Assembly: GCF_046195335.1 (NCBI RefSeq) | Contig: NZ_CP176093.1 | Reading direction: 5' to 3' (one strand) | Source: Methanospirillum lacunae | GTDB taxonomy: Archaea > Halobacteriota > Methanomicrobia > Methanomicrobiales > Methanospirillaceae | DNA length: 64,000 nucleotides | Part shown: in pieces, positions 45,417-55,058 of the stretch | Layout of the letters: every line of letters begins with the position of its first letter | How positions within the stretch are numbered: the first letter of the stretch is position 1 | Position numbers and translations under genes: made by a program | Notes under the pieces: model-generated | What the model saw: only the letters and a program-made list of their open reading frames with translations | What the model was told of the DNA's origin: nothing | Databases searched by the model: none

Positions 45417-46877
45417 ATGCCTGAACCACCGGATTTCCAGGATGGCCAAAGTATGCTTCCCTATCACCGGAGGGTCTTTCTTGTTCCTGTTCTGGCATTG
45501 ATCGTTCTGATTGTCATGTCAGGCGAAGCAATGCTCACTGCTGCCCTTCCCCAGATTGCCCATGATTTTGTCGCTCCTGGTGTTTTCAATTCGTGGATTC
45601 TTCCCATGGTTCTGCTCGTCGGCGCAGCAGGAGCACCGTTTATCGGAACTGCAGGAGACCGGTTTGGCAGACGCAAACTCCTTCTCCTCTGCCTTTTTAT
45701 CTATATTTTCGGTCTCTTCCTCGGGCTTGTCGCAGATACTATTGTTGTTCTTCTTCTCTCCCGGGCAATGCAGGGGATTGGGATTGCCTGTTTCCCTCTC
45801 GCCTATGCTCTTGTCAGGGACAACCTTCCAGAACGTGAATCCGATGTCGGGATCGGTATATTGAGCGCCATGTATGGTGCCGGTATGTTCGTCGGTGTCA
45901 TCATCGGTTCGTTCATGACCGAACTCTTCTCATGGAGGACGACATACCTGGCCCTGATTCCTGCAGCACTATTTCTGATTCTTCTCACTATCAGGTTCAT
46001 ACCCGGAACACGACCTGAAATGCCTGACAGAATAGATACCCAGGGCCTTGACTGGTGGGGTTTTATCACCCTTCTTTCTGCCCTGTTCCTTGGCCTCGTC
46101 TCGCTTTCTCTTCCTGATTCAGGGCAGGAAGTTCTTCGTATAATCTGCGGGGCACTTGCTTTATGCCTGGCCCTGGTGTTTTTCCGGATAGAACTTAAGA
46201 CGAAAAGACCCCTGGTTGATATCAGGATGGCAGCGAAACGTCCTGCCCTTCTCCTGCTTGGGATAGGAACATTAACCCTGTTTTTGTTCATGATGCTTCT
46301 TCAGGAGATGCCATTCCTTATTCAGTCCTCAACCGGTCTCGGGATGAGTGCTGGATTCGTCGGTTTAGTCCTGATGCCTGGCACACTCAGTGATATGATC
46401 TCAGGTCCGCTTACCGGAAGACTTGTTCTCTCACGAGGTGTCCGTCCGGCATGCATTCTCGGATCAGTTCTCCTGGTGCTTGCATCCGGTTTCCTTCTGG
46501 CAGGTATACCCTCTCTGCTGGTTCTTGCCGTTGTCTGGATGCTCTTTTCTGCAGGGATGTCAGTCACAACGACTGCATGCATTATCGCATACATCAGTTT
46601 CTTTCCCCCCTCCCGTACTGCAGAAGCAACCGGGCTTGTTCAGAGTGTTCAGACAATCGGTGCAATGGTCGGTCCGGTGATTACCGGAGTGGTTCTTGCA
46701 CAAGCAACGGTATCTTCGATAAAGAACGGATCGGTGTGGTCTGAACCTGCCTCGTTCACGTTTACACACCTGCACGGTGTAGCCCTCGTCTTTAGTTTGA
46801 TAATTCTCCTTTGTTCTGCCTTGATCAAAACCAGGTCTGAAAGGGACTCCGGGCCAGCCAATACCACCGTTCCCTGA
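45417..46877 (+). CDS. MFS transporter, drug-export type (486 aa)
   Basis: A 12-14 segment major facilitator protein. Hydrophobic segments begin near residue 17; motif A-like GTAGDRFGRRKLLL lies between TM2 and TM3, and the motif C-like run GAGMFVGVIIG is in TM5. Length and order suggest the DHA2 family of drug/proton antiporters, but the substrate is not predictable. The start at 45417 (MPEPPDFQDG) avoids overlap with the divergent PAS gene; upstream in-frame starts (45375, 45279) are less likely. Confidence 0.88.
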   Translation: MPEPPDFQDGQSMLPYHRRVFLVPVLALIVLIVMSGEAMLTAALPQIAHDFVAPGVFNSWILPMVLLVGAAGAPFIGTAGDRFGRRKLLLLCLFIYIFGLFLGLVADTIVVLLLSRAMQGIGIACFPLAYALVRDNLPERESDVGIGILSAMYGAGMFVGVIIGSFMTELFSWRTTYLALIPAALFLILLTIRFIPGTRPEMPDRIDTQGLDWWGFITLLSALFLGLVSLSLPDSGQEVLRIICGALALCLALVFFRIELKTKRPLVDIRMAAKRPALLLLGIGTLTLFLFMMLLQEMPFLIQSSTGLGMSAGFVGLVLMPGTLSDMISGPLTGRLVLSRGVRPACILGSVLLVLASGFLLAGIPSLLVLAVVWMLFSAGMSVTTTACIIAYISFFPPSRTAEATGLVQSVQTIGAMVGPVITGVVLAQATVSSIKNGSVWSEPASFTFTHLHGVALVFSLIILLCSALIKTRSERDSGPANTTVP

Positions 46878-46924
46878 CATGGCAACAGATGTCTGCATAA
46901 GGTGTGCAGACAAGATCTGATTCC

Positions 46925-47137
46925 ATGTCTTCCTCTGAGAAACTCTGCCCGTTTGACAAGAAGCCCTGTATTACTGCTTTATGTGCTATCTGGTCACAAG
47001 ATAACGGGCTCTGTGCCCTGGCCCTGATTCCTGCTGTAATCAGCGGAAATAAACCTGCTTCGAGTGCTCCAAGGGCAAAAGAAAAGATGGCATCTTCAGG
47101 CCTGTCTGGAAAGTTTAAAGATCCGCTCTTTGACTAA
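46925..47137 (+). CDS. Small Cys-motif protein (70 aa)
   Basis: The N-terminal half has CPFDKKPCITALCAIW then CALALI, that is Cys8, Cys15, Cys20 and Cys30 in a C-x6-C-x4-C-x9-C pattern seen in many small anaerobe proteins and possibly metal binding. The C-terminal half is polar and probably unstructured. It lies 47 bases after the MFS gene and converges on pyk. Function unknown. Confidence 0.6.
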   Translation: MSSSEKLCPFDKKPCITALCAIWSQDNGLCALALIPAVISGNKPASSAPRAKEKMASSGLSGKFKDPLFD

Positions 47138-47166
47138 AGTTTTATAACCCATCTCCTAAACAGGAT

Positions 47167-48618
47167 TCAGGGCACATTCTGAACTTTGATCATATTGGTT
47201 CTGCCCTGGACTCCTGCAAAATTACCGGCAATAATGATCAGGCGATCTCCTGAAGTGATCAGATCTCTCTCTTTTGCCAGTTCAAGTGCAATGAAAAAGA
47301 GCTCGTCTGCCGTATGGATTGGTGTATGAATACAGGGGATAACACCCCATCGTATGAGAAGCCGTCTTGCGATCTGTTCATCTGGGGTGATTGCAAGGAT
47401 GGGATTTCCCGGCCTGCAGCGTGAAACCCTCTCTGCGGTGATACCTGACCTGGTAAATGCCACGATTGCCCGGCTCTCCAGTTCGTTTGCCAGGTAACAT
47501 GCACTGTAACTAATGATTCCGGATGGTCCGGTCTCATGCCAGAGCCTTCTCTCATCCAGGATTTTATGGTATGGAAGATGCCGCTCTGTCTCACATGCGA
47601 TCTCTGCCATCATCCTGACTGCCCGTGCCGGGTCTTTTCCGATTGATGTCTCTGCAGAGAGCATGGTTGCATCGGTTCCGTCTGCAATCGCATTGGCCAC
47701 ATCGGCGACCTCTGCCCTGGTTGGCCTCCCATGTTCAACCATTGACTCAAGCATCTCAGTCGCGGTTATAACCGGCTTTCCTGCCTTATTGCAGGACCTG
47801 ATGATCTCTTTCTGAACATAGGGGACACAGGCAATCGGGAGTTCAACGCCCAGATCGCCTCTTGCCACCATGATTCCATCTGCTGCTGCCAGGATCTCAT
47901 CAAAGAGGTCGACTGCATTTTTTGTCTCTATCTTTGCTATCAGCGGGATTTGTACCTGTTTTTCAGAGAGGATTGAGCGAACAACAATGATATCGCCAGC
48001 TGAACCTACAAAAGACAGTGCGACAAAGTCAGGGTTGAGCTCAGCAGCAAATGAGAGGTTCTTTACAAGTTCATCGTTGGCATACGGGATATCTGGTCTG
48101 CGACCCGGAATAACCACTCCGGCGCCCATCCGGATAGAACCGCCAGAAACCACTTCTGCGCATATGTTCTCACCGACACATGTGACCCTGAGCAGGACTG
48201 CGCCATCAGCAAGAAGAATTGCATCTCCTTCGCACACCACCGGGATGTAGTCAGCCGGTCCGATTCCAATCTCGTCATTATGAGGGTCTGCAGAGAGAAT
48301 CACCTTCTCATGAAGAGAAAGATCTCTATCTGATTCCGGAAGCGATCGCACCCTGAGTTTAGGACCGGGAATGTCAATCATGACTGCAACCTGTCTGCCT
48401 AAATCCCTGGCAACGTGTCTTATCATGGTCATTGTCGCCTGATGTTGCTCAAGAGATCCATGTGAGAGGTTAAGTCTCGCAATATCCATACCGGCGCGGA
48501 TCATGTTGCTGATCGTTTCGATATCAGCAGAAGCTGGCCCGATAGTGGCGATGATCCGGGTCAACCTGACACCGGGGCCTGAAGGAGTGTCGGTACCTGT
48601 ATGTATCCCGCTCATCAT
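47167..48618 (-). CDS. pyk: Pyruvate kinase (483 aa)
   Basis: Hallmark segments are present: the N-terminal ARLNLSHGS, IAKIETKNAVDLFDEIL, MVARGDLGVELP, and the active-site helix GKPVITATEMLESM. The C-terminal regulatory domain ends with the usual GRTNMIKV. It makes ATP and pyruvate from phosphoenolpyruvate. The ATG at 48618 (or 48615) gives the usual family N terminus; the reading frame upstream of it runs antisense through the DtxR gene and is not coding. The gene is divergent from dtxR/feoB. Confidence 0.95.
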   Translation of the reverse strand: MMSGIHTGTDTPSGPGVRLTRIIATIGPASADIETISNMIRAGMDIARLNLSHGSLEQHQATMTMIRHVARDLGRQVAVMIDIPGPKLRVRSLPESDRDLSLHEKVILSADPHNDEIGIGPADYIPVVCEGDAILLADGAVLLRVTCVGENICAEVVSGGSIRMGAGVVIPGRRPDIPYANDELVKNLSFAAELNPDFVALSFVGSAGDIIVVRSILSEKQVQIPLIAKIETKNAVDLFDEILAAADGIMVARGDLGVELPIACVPYVQKEIIRSCNKAGKPVITATEMLESMVEHGRPTRAEVADVANAIADGTDATMLSAETSIGKDPARAVRMMAEIACETERHLPYHKILDERRLWHETGPSGIISYSACYLANELESRAIVAFTRSGITAERVSRCRPGNPILAITPDEQIARRLLIRWGVIPCIHTPIHTADELFFIALELAKERDLITSGDRLIIIAGNFAGVQGRTNMIKVQNVP

Positions 48619-48751
48619 ACCAGTACATCCTCGTCTTTCTATATAGTTCGAATCAGTCGACCCATGACTGCCTGCTTGTGGGTCTGTCACTCTGGTTAAA
48701 TCCACGAAAAAAACATTTCGTTCTTTTGATTTCTTATCAACATGCAATGCA

Positions 48752-48760
48752 CTATAAAAA
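48752..48760 (+). promoter_or_regulatory. TATA box of the dtxR-feoB operon
   Basis: CTATAAAAA is centred about 27 bases before the ATG at 48783. Transcription would start at or next to the start codon, so the mRNA is probably leaderless. Confidence 0.5.
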
Positions 48761-48782
48761 CCGGCAATGATAACCATGATCC

Positions 48783-49409
48783 ATGGATCCGGCAGAGCGT
48801 GAAGATCTCCTTCTTGCAGTCTCCCGTCTGGAGTCGAGGAATGGGAGAAAACCTGACGCTGCAGAGATAGCCGGTTTTTTACAGCGGAATATATCTGACG
48901 TTCAGGATCTCTTGCGCAAGACTGTAGCATCAGGGGAGGTTGTGGCTGATGCTGACGGTTTTGTGTCTCTGACTGCCTTGGGTGGAACAGCTGCTGAAGC
49001 AGTGATGAAGAAGCATAAGGTACTTGAGACGTTTTTTGAAGAGATGCTCGGAATGGACCGGAGCGATGCTCACAAGCAGGCCTGTACCCTTGAGCATCAT
49101 GCATCTGAAGAGACCATTCGCCGCCTCAAACGTTTTATCTGTAGAGATCCGCCATCTCCGGAAACGGTACAGGCGGATGCGACTGCATTTCGCATGCTTG
49201 CAGACTGTAATGAAGGTGAGCGGGTCTGTATTGAGGCGATGAAAGAATGCAGGCGTGCAGGACGGCTCGCCGATCTCGGGCTTATTCCAGGAGAAGAAGT
49301 GGTTGTTCTTCGCCGTATGGCTAAGACCATATTAATACAGGTGAAAGGCTGCAATGTTGCCATCAGCGCCGATATTGCACGACTGATTCTAGTCGGGATC
49401 TGCAGATGA
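48783..49409 (+). CDS. DtxR/IdeR-type metal regulator with C-terminal FeoA/SH3 domain (208 aa)
   Basis: An N-terminal winged helix (1-65, with DAAEIAGFLQRNISDVQDLL as the recognition region), a metal-binding dimerisation segment with KHKVLETFFEEMLGMDRSDAHKQACTLEHHASEE (conserved His, Glu and Cys ligands), and a FeoA-like domain (about 140-208, with LADLGLIPGEEVVVLRR). It most likely represses iron uptake when ferrous iron is plentiful. The stop overlaps the feoB ATG by four bases (ATGA), so regulator and transporter are made together. Confidence 0.9.
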   Translation: MDPAEREDLLLAVSRLESRNGRKPDAAEIAGFLQRNISDVQDLLRKTVASGEVVADADGFVSLTALGGTAAEAVMKKHKVLETFFEEMLGMDRSDAHKQACTLEHHASEETIRRLKRFICRDPPSPETVQADATAFRMLADCNEGERVCIEAMKECRRAGRLADLGLIPGEEVVVLRRMAKTILIQVKGCNVAISADIARLILVGICR

Positions 49410-51256
49410 AGATTGGGCTAATTGGAAATCCGAATGTAGGTAAGTCACTCATCTTCTCCCAACTTACTGGAGTGGGCGTTGAGATAAGCAATTATCCCGG
49501 AACTACGGTTGATCTCTGTACCGGAACGGTCTGTCATAATAGGACACAGATCGAGGTGGTCGATCTCCCCGGGATTTACTCTCTTGACGGGGCGAACTCA
49601 GAAGAAGAACTTGTCAGGGATACCGTTGTAAAAAGAGCATTTGATGTATATGCTCTCATTCTCGACGCAACCCACCTGGAACGAAACCTGTACCTTCTTC
49701 TCCAGCTGATAGAGTTTGACCTGCCGGTGGTTGTGATTCTCAATATCATTGATGAAGCAGCCAAGGCGGGAATCACGATAGATATCGATCGACTCTCGTC
49801 CCTGATCGGCGTACCGGTGATTCCAACCGCTGCTTCTCTTGGGCGTAACATCGATCAGATAATTCCACTTGCAACCAGTCATGCCAGGGCCGGAACATAT
49901 CCTGTCGAGTATGATCTGCATATCGAGGCAGCAGTCCGGAGTCTTGAGAGGCTTGCCGGTACCAGCCGGGCAGAGGCCCTTTTGGCCCTTCAGGGGTTTG
50001 GGACTGATCCGGTGTTGATGGAGGCTGCAGCAACAATAGTCCCTGAAATAATTGATGAACACCGGATGTCTGTTCATCAGCTGATAGCAGCGAATCGGCA
50101 CCATGCAGCCTCCCGGATCGCTTCAGAGGTAGTGACCAGAAACACTCCCGGGTTGTTTTCAGATCCTGATCAGTACCTGACCCGTATCTTTCCTGGTGTA
50201 CCGATTATGGTTGCCTTTCTGGCCTCGATGCTGACGATCGTCTTTGTTATAGGATCATACCTGGAAGAGATCATCGTTGATATCTTTGAGTTCCTGATTG
50301 TAAGTCCGATTAAGACTGCAGGTTTTGATCCCCTGATATCTGAGGTACTCTTATCACTTGCGATAGCAATCCAGGCTGGTCTCGGAGTTGCCTTCCCGTA
50401 TGTCTTCACATTCTACCTGTTGATCTCACTCGTAGAGGATTCGGGATACATGACGAGGATTGCATTTCTTGCCGACCGTGTGATGCACCGGTTCGGGCTT
50501 CATGGTCAGGCGATCATTCCGATGGTCCTTGGTCTTGGGTGCAATGTACCTGCCATCATGGGCATCCGCCAGCTTGGGACACGCCGGGAGCGGACAATTG
50601 CTGCCGTTCTGATAACGATGGTGCCCTGCTCTGCCCGGACTGTCATCATTGCAGGAATTGTTGCAGCCTTTATTGGCATTGCCGCTGCCCTCTCTCTCTA
50701 TCTCATCGTCATTGTTCTGATTGTTGTAACCGGTGTTATTCTCTCCAGGATAACTCCGGGAAACCCTCTTGGCATGGTCCTGGAACTTCCTCCGCTCCGC
50801 ACTCCACGCCTTTCCCAGGTGATCACCAGATCATGGCTTCATATCAGGGAGTTTCTGGTCATCGCGATGCCTCTTCTGATGGTCAGCAGTGTCATTCTCG
50901 GACTGGCCGGATTTTACGGGATCACAGCCCTCTTTCAGAATGCAGTCGCTCCCTTTATGGAAAATGTGCTTGGCCTTCCGGGATTTGCCTCGACAGCTTT
51001 GCTCTTTGGAATTCTTAGAAAGGAGATGGCGTTTGAGACCCTCATTGTCCTTGCAGGAACAGCAAACCTGCCGACAGTTCTGACATCGCTTCAACTCTAC
51101 ATCTTTGCTCTGGTCAGTACCCTGTTTGTCCCCTGTATCTCAACGATTGCTGTTCTTTCCAGGGAGATGGGGTGGAAGACAGCATTGCTTATCGCATGTT
51201 ACACCCTTGTTCTTGGCCTTGGAGCCGGTGCAGTTCTTCATCTGATCTTTGTCTGA
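49406..51256 (+). CDS. feoB: Ferrous iron transport protein FeoB (616 aa)
   Basis: The G domain is at the N terminus: GNPNVGKS (G1), YPGTTVD (G2 region), DLPGIYSL (G3) and NIIDEA (G4, N-x-x-D). It is followed by a helical GDI region and about 8-10 membrane segments with the two gate motifs, LGCNVPAIMGIRQL and FGILRKEMAFETL. It imports ferrous iron across the membrane. At 616 residues it is on the short side. No separate feoA is adjacent; the FeoA-like domain is on the coupled regulator. Confidence 0.95.
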   Translation: MKIGLIGNPNVGKSLIFSQLTGVGVEISNYPGTTVDLCTGTVCHNRTQIEVVDLPGIYSLDGANSEEELVRDTVVKRAFDVYALILDATHLERNLYLLLQLIEFDLPVVVILNIIDEAAKAGITIDIDRLSSLIGVPVIPTAASLGRNIDQIIPLATSHARAGTYPVEYDLHIEAAVRSLERLAGTSRAEALLALQGFGTDPVLMEAAATIVPEIIDEHRMSVHQLIAANRHHAASRIASEVVTRNTPGLFSDPDQYLTRIFPGVPIMVAFLASMLTIVFVIGSYLEEIIVDIFEFLIVSPIKTAGFDPLISEVLLSLAIAIQAGLGVAFPYVFTFYLLISLVEDSGYMTRIAFLADRVMHRFGLHGQAIIPMVLGLGCNVPAIMGIRQLGTRRERTIAAVLITMVPCSARTVIIAGIVAAFIGIAAALSLYLIVIVLIVVTGVILSRITPGNPLGMVLELPPLRTPRLSQVITRSWLHIREFLVIAMPLLMVSSVILGLAGFYGITALFQNAVAPFMENVLGLPGFASTALLFGILRKEMAFETLIVLAGTANLPTVLTSLQLYIFALVSTLFVPCISTIAVLSREMGWKTALLIACYTLVLGLGAGAVLHLIFV

Positions 51257-51368
51257 TGAATCTGATGATGTATCTGGCCCATACAGTCATGGGCTCAACC
51301 TCCGGGATTCAGAGTTTTAGGACGGACATGAGCGGTGAAGATAAGAGATCTTCTTTCCCACTCTGAGC

Positions 51369-52790
51369 ATGGATGACTGGGCATGCATTGTGGGTGGAGT
51401 TGAGCGGAGGAGTGAAGACCGGTACCTGGTGGTAAATCCGTTTTCAGGGGAGGTTGTCGGTCAGGTATCCCGCTGTAGTGCTGAAGATATTGAAGAGGCC
51501 CTGCAGGCAGCAACAGCGGGTTCAACTGTAACAGCAGAACTTGCTGCTCATCAGCGCGCTACAGTCCTTCGCAGGCTTGTAGACCTGATGACTGCTCATC
51601 GTGAGGAGTTCATCACCCTCCTCATTGCAGAGGGGGGAAAACCCCGCCGGAATGCTGAAGGAGAGACTGCCCGGGCTATCGAGACAATCCTCATCTCAGC
51701 TGAAGAAGCGGTACGGATTGGCGGCGAAGTGATTCCTCTTGACCGGACAGTGCCCGGTGAGGGCTGTATTGGAATAGTCCAGAGATTTCCCGTTGGGGTT
51801 GTTCTTGGCATCACCCCGTTTAACTTCCCGCTGAACCTGGCATGTCACAAACTCGGACCGGCCGTCGCCTCAGGTAATGCCATCATTTTAAAGCCAGCAT
51901 CTGCAACCCCCCTTTCGTCCCTCCTGCTTGGCAGACTACTTCTTGAGGCTGGATATCCTCCGGCTGCGGTGAGTGTTCTTATCTGCAGCCCGGATGATGC
52001 TGAAAGACTGGCAGCAGATCAAAGAATAGGATGCTTCTCTTTCACCGGGTCGCCTGAGGTTGGCTGGCACCTGCGATCCCGTGCCACATATGCAAAGGTG
52101 ACCCTTGAACTTGGCGGGAACGGTGCCGTTATTGTCCATGAGGATTGTGACCTCTCCCATGCTGCATCCCGGATCATCGAAGGGGGATTTTCACAGGCAG
52201 GACAGGTCTGCATCTCGGTCCAGCGTGTCTTTGTGCACCGGCCAGTATTTGAACCCCTTTTGACCCGGCTTGGTGAACTGGCTGATGGCCTGGTTGTCGG
52301 AGATCCATCAGATCCCAAAACTGATGTCGGGTCCATGATCTCAAAAGAAGCTGCTGAACATGCCCTGAAACGAATCCAGGATGCCTGTAGTGCCGGAGCA
52401 ACGCTTATAAAGGGAGGTAGTCTTTCCGGGTCATTGCTCCAGCCGACAATCCTAACCGGAACAAAGGCAGGAATGGAGGTGAACTGCAGAGAAGTTTTTG
52501 CACCAATTATTACAGTCACTCCATACGACACCTTCGAACAAGCAGTTGCAGATGTAAATGATTCAGTATACGGACTTCAGGCAGGAGTGTTTACCCGCGA
52601 TCTCCTGAGAGTCAGGTATGCGTTCTCTCATCTTAAGGTCGGCACCGTTGTCATCGGAGATATCCCCACCTTCAGAGTTGACATGATGCCATACGGTGGG
52701 GTGAAGCGTTCCGGCTCTGGACGAGAAGGGCCCAGGTATGCAATCGAGGAGATGACAGATACCAGAATGATGATTATCCGGGATCCCTGA
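51369..52790 (+). CDS. NAD(P)-dependent aldehyde dehydrogenase (473 aa)
   Basis: A complete ALDH: ITPFNFPLNLACHKLGPAVASGNAIILKPA (coenzyme binding), FTGSPEVGW, catalytic Glu in LELGGN, catalytic Cys in AGQVCISVQR, and the C-terminal PYGGVKRSGSGREG. In methanogens related enzymes include lactaldehyde dehydrogenase (CofA, coenzyme F420 biosynthesis); the sequence is compatible with that but does not prove it. It follows feoB after 112 bases that include a small GAAGAT...ATCTTC inverted repeat, so it may be a separate unit. Confidence 0.88.
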   Translation: MDDWACIVGGVERRSEDRYLVVNPFSGEVVGQVSRCSAEDIEEALQAATAGSTVTAELAAHQRATVLRRLVDLMTAHREEFITLLIAEGGKPRRNAEGETARAIETILISAEEAVRIGGEVIPLDRTVPGEGCIGIVQRFPVGVVLGITPFNFPLNLACHKLGPAVASGNAIILKPASATPLSSLLLGRLLLEAGYPPAAVSVLICSPDDAERLAADQRIGCFSFTGSPEVGWHLRSRATYAKVTLELGGNGAVIVHEDCDLSHAASRIIEGGFSQAGQVCISVQRVFVHRPVFEPLLTRLGELADGLVVGDPSDPKTDVGSMISKEAAEHALKRIQDACSAGATLIKGGSLSGSLLQPTILTGTKAGMEVNCREVFAPIITVTPYDTFEQAVADVNDSVYGLQAGVFTRDLLRVRYAFSHLKVGTVVIGDIPTFRVDMMPYGGVKRSGSGREGPRYAIEEMTDTRMMIIRDP

Positions 52791-52980
52791 TTGCAGGTAA
52801 TTACCATCGGGCTGTATTAATCCAGTTGTTCATCCCCTGACCGGCCGAAGATCCGATCAGAGAACATAAATGCCGGGATTGTATAACCTACTATCAGCAT
52901 ACGTCTGTTTCCGGCATCAGATCATTATGATGAGATGAAGGTCGGGTTCAGTCAGCCATAATTAAAAAATCCGGGGTCGT

Positions 52981-54003
52981 ATGAAGCTGGAGAGAAATAG
53001 CATTATCGCGATCGTATTCGGAGTTACCCTTGCGATCCTGCTCCTGTTCAATGTTGTGACTTCCGGGTTTAAGGTAGAATTTAAAGGGATTCTTGTCTCT
53101 GTTTATTTTGCAATCTGGGTCGCTGCAGTAGCATTTGTTCTCTTCACCTTTGTCATCCCTTATATCAATACAAGAAAGGAAGAGAAAAAGAAAGGCAAGG
53201 CAGGCACGTCAGGTGCAACTCCTCCACCATATAAATCTCCGAGATCTGGTCTCCCGGTCAGAGAGAGGATCACTGCCTACGTTACAGAACGAAGGAAAGA
53301 GGATGGGCTTCCCGCTCCCGAACCACTCAGGCCTGCCCGCCCTGCAGCTTCAGAAGTTCCGGTTTCACCAGCCGCTGCCAAGGCTGCTGCAGCCGGCATG
53401 GTTGCTGCTTCTGCAGCTGCTGCAGTTTCTTCTGTTCAGCCTGAGAGTGCAGATACCGGAGATCTTGGAGACCTTCCACTCCCTGATGACTTTGGATCTG
53501 AAGGATCTGGTGACGAAGCAGGTGAACTTCCCGGTCTTGATGACGATTTCGGGGATATGGATGAGTTTGGCGGTGGTGAAGAGATGCTGTCAGACTTTGG
53601 CGATGATACCTCAGGTCTTCTCACAGATGACGGAGGGGCTGTTTCTTCTGACATACCAGAGTCACCTGTAGAGTCTGGATCAACCGGGGAACTTCCCGGG
53701 TTTGATGGAGATCTGGACTCTGAAATTGGGGAGTCAGATATCATGGGAGATGATTCGATGATGGATCTCTCAGGTGATGATCTCCTTGTTATGGATGAAG
53801 AGCAAGCATCAGCTCCGGCAGAAGACCTCTCTGTAGAGTCAGACGGTGGCCTTTCTGAGGCCGGGCTTCCGGATCTTGATGATACCCTCTCTCTTGAGCC
53901 TGATATGATGGAGAGTGATCTGTCTGGCGGCGATGAGGACTTTGGCGATATTGAGTTTGTGGATCTTGAACCCGAAGAGCCAAAGAAACCAGCAAAGAAA
54001 TAA
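52981..54003 (+). CDS. Membrane-anchored acidic protein of unknown function (340 aa)
   Basis: Residues about 7-27 and 38-62 are two membrane segments, joined by a short loop. A lysine-rich stretch (TRKEEKKKGK) follows, then a Pro- and Ala-rich linker with an Ala cluster near 130-155. The C-terminal 180 residues are very acidic, with repeated D/E-x-G-x-L-P and DFGD motifs and no predicted fold, ending in the basic KKPAKK. I do not recognise the family. The acidic tail could bind cations or basic proteins in the cytoplasm. Confidence 0.72.
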   Translation: MKLERNSIIAIVFGVTLAILLLFNVVTSGFKVEFKGILVSVYFAIWVAAVAFVLFTFVIPYINTRKEEKKKGKAGTSGATPPPYKSPRSGLPVRERITAYVTERRKEDGLPAPEPLRPARPAASEVPVSPAAAKAAAAGMVAASAAAAVSSVQPESADTGDLGDLPLPDDFGSEGSGDEAGELPGLDDDFGDMDEFGGGEEMLSDFGDDTSGLLTDDGGAVSSDIPESPVESGSTGELPGFDGDLDSEIGESDIMGDDSMMDLSGDDLLVMDEEQASAPAEDLSVESDGGLSEAGLPDLDDTLSLEPDMMESDLSGGDEDFGDIEFVDLEPEEPKKPAKK

Positions 54004-54006
54004 CTC

Positions 54007-54012
54007 TTTTTT
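54007..54012 (+). terminator. T-tract after the acidic protein gene
   Basis: Six T residues begin four bases after the stop codon, before the TATA-like GGTTATAAC of the next gene (near 54039-54047). Confidence 0.4.
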
Positions 54013-54061
54013 CAGGATCAGAAACCATCTAAATACCTGGTTATAACAGTACTGATCACAT

Positions 54062-54979
54062 ATGCGAGTGTCCTGCCTGTCCTGTTATCTCCTCCTTGTT
54101 TTTATCTTCGTTCCTGCCTGCACGACTGCAGTAATATCTCCCTGGTCTGATCTTACGGTATCAAAAATATCTGCTCCCCTGACAGCATATCCCGGGTATC
54201 CGTACCCGATCAATGTCACGGTTGAAAACCACGGGAATGCAACATCTGGCCTTATATCAGTCGGGTTTTATCTCTCAACCGACGAGCATCTCTCAAAGAA
54301 TGACACGTTTATTCAGGTTACAACCGGCGATCCACTTGCACCGGGAGCATCTGTGGAGCTCTCCTCTCTTGATACCATGCCGTTATCTGTCTCCCCGGGC
54401 AGTTACCGTCTGTTTGCCTATGTTGAGGATCATGAGGGAGATGAGCAGCATCTCCTTGATAACTCAGCACTTCTGACTGCTCCAGTGAAAGTAGAGTCCC
54501 GGACACTTCCTGATACCGGTGTTCTTGCGAGTAAAGCGGCAAAGACCATCTTTTCAATGACCAACAATTACAGGGCAGCAAACAATGCCTCTCCTCTTGT
54601 CTGGGATGATGATCTTGCAAGACTTGCAGTAAATTATTCTGACAGGATGGTTGCCCAGAAGTTTTTCAGCCACACGGACCCTGACGGGCATGATCAGTCT
54701 GACCGGGCGGCAGCAGCCGGGTACAAAGCCGTGAAAGAGATAACAGGAGGAGAGAGGATCGGAGTTGCAGAAAATATTGCATATATCGGTACTGGTAATG
54801 TTGCCGGGTATGGGTATGTGGATCCCACTGATCCAGAATCCATAGCCAAAGGGATCATGACCGGCTGGATAAAAAGTCCCGGACACCGTACCAACATTCT
54901 GGACCCCTTATCAAGCCATATCGGAGTCGGACTGAGTTTCAACGGAGAATATTGGTACGCAACTCAGGAATTTTATTAG
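54062..54979 (+). CDS. Secreted CARDB plus CAP/SCP-domain protein (305 aa)
   Basis: A signal peptide (1-24) leads to a CARDB-type beta domain (about 27-145, SDLTVSKISAPLTAYPGYPY and ENHGNATSGLISVGFYLS). It is followed by a CAP (SCP/PR1) domain (about 160-305) with NNYRAANNASPLVWDDDLARLA, HTDPDGHD, GVAENIAY, and HRTNILDP plus IGVGLSFNGEYWY. CAP domains occur in many extracellular proteins; the biochemical role here is unknown. No anchor is seen. Confidence 0.9.
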   Translation: MRVSCLSCYLLLVFIFVPACTTAVISPWSDLTVSKISAPLTAYPGYPYPINVTVENHGNATSGLISVGFYLSTDEHLSKNDTFIQVTTGDPLAPGASVELSSLDTMPLSVSPGSYRLFAYVEDHEGDEQHLLDNSALLTAPVKVESRTLPDTGVLASKAAKTIFSMTNNYRAANNASPLVWDDDLARLAVNYSDRMVAQKFFSHTDPDGHDQSDRAAAAGYKAVKEITGGERIGVAENIAYIGTGNVAGYGYVDPTDPESIAKGIMTGWIKSPGHRTNILDPLSSHIGVGLSFNGEYWYATQEFY

Positions 54980-55058
54980 TCAGTGAGGATAACGTACACC
55001 ATGAATATGACCGGGCCGGGCAGGAGAGAGTTTTGATTTTGGCAGATTGTGAACAGGT

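Noticed and set aside
48619..49104. N-terminal extension of pyruvate kinase by 162 residues
   Set aside because: The frame runs antisense through the DtxR gene and has no pyruvate kinase features; the family N terminus begins at 48618.
51257..51368. GAAGAT-AAGAG-ATCTTC inverted repeat as an FeoB-side regulatory site
   Set aside because: It is short, followed only by a weak T-run, and not repeated elsewhere I could see; too little to call a terminator or operator.
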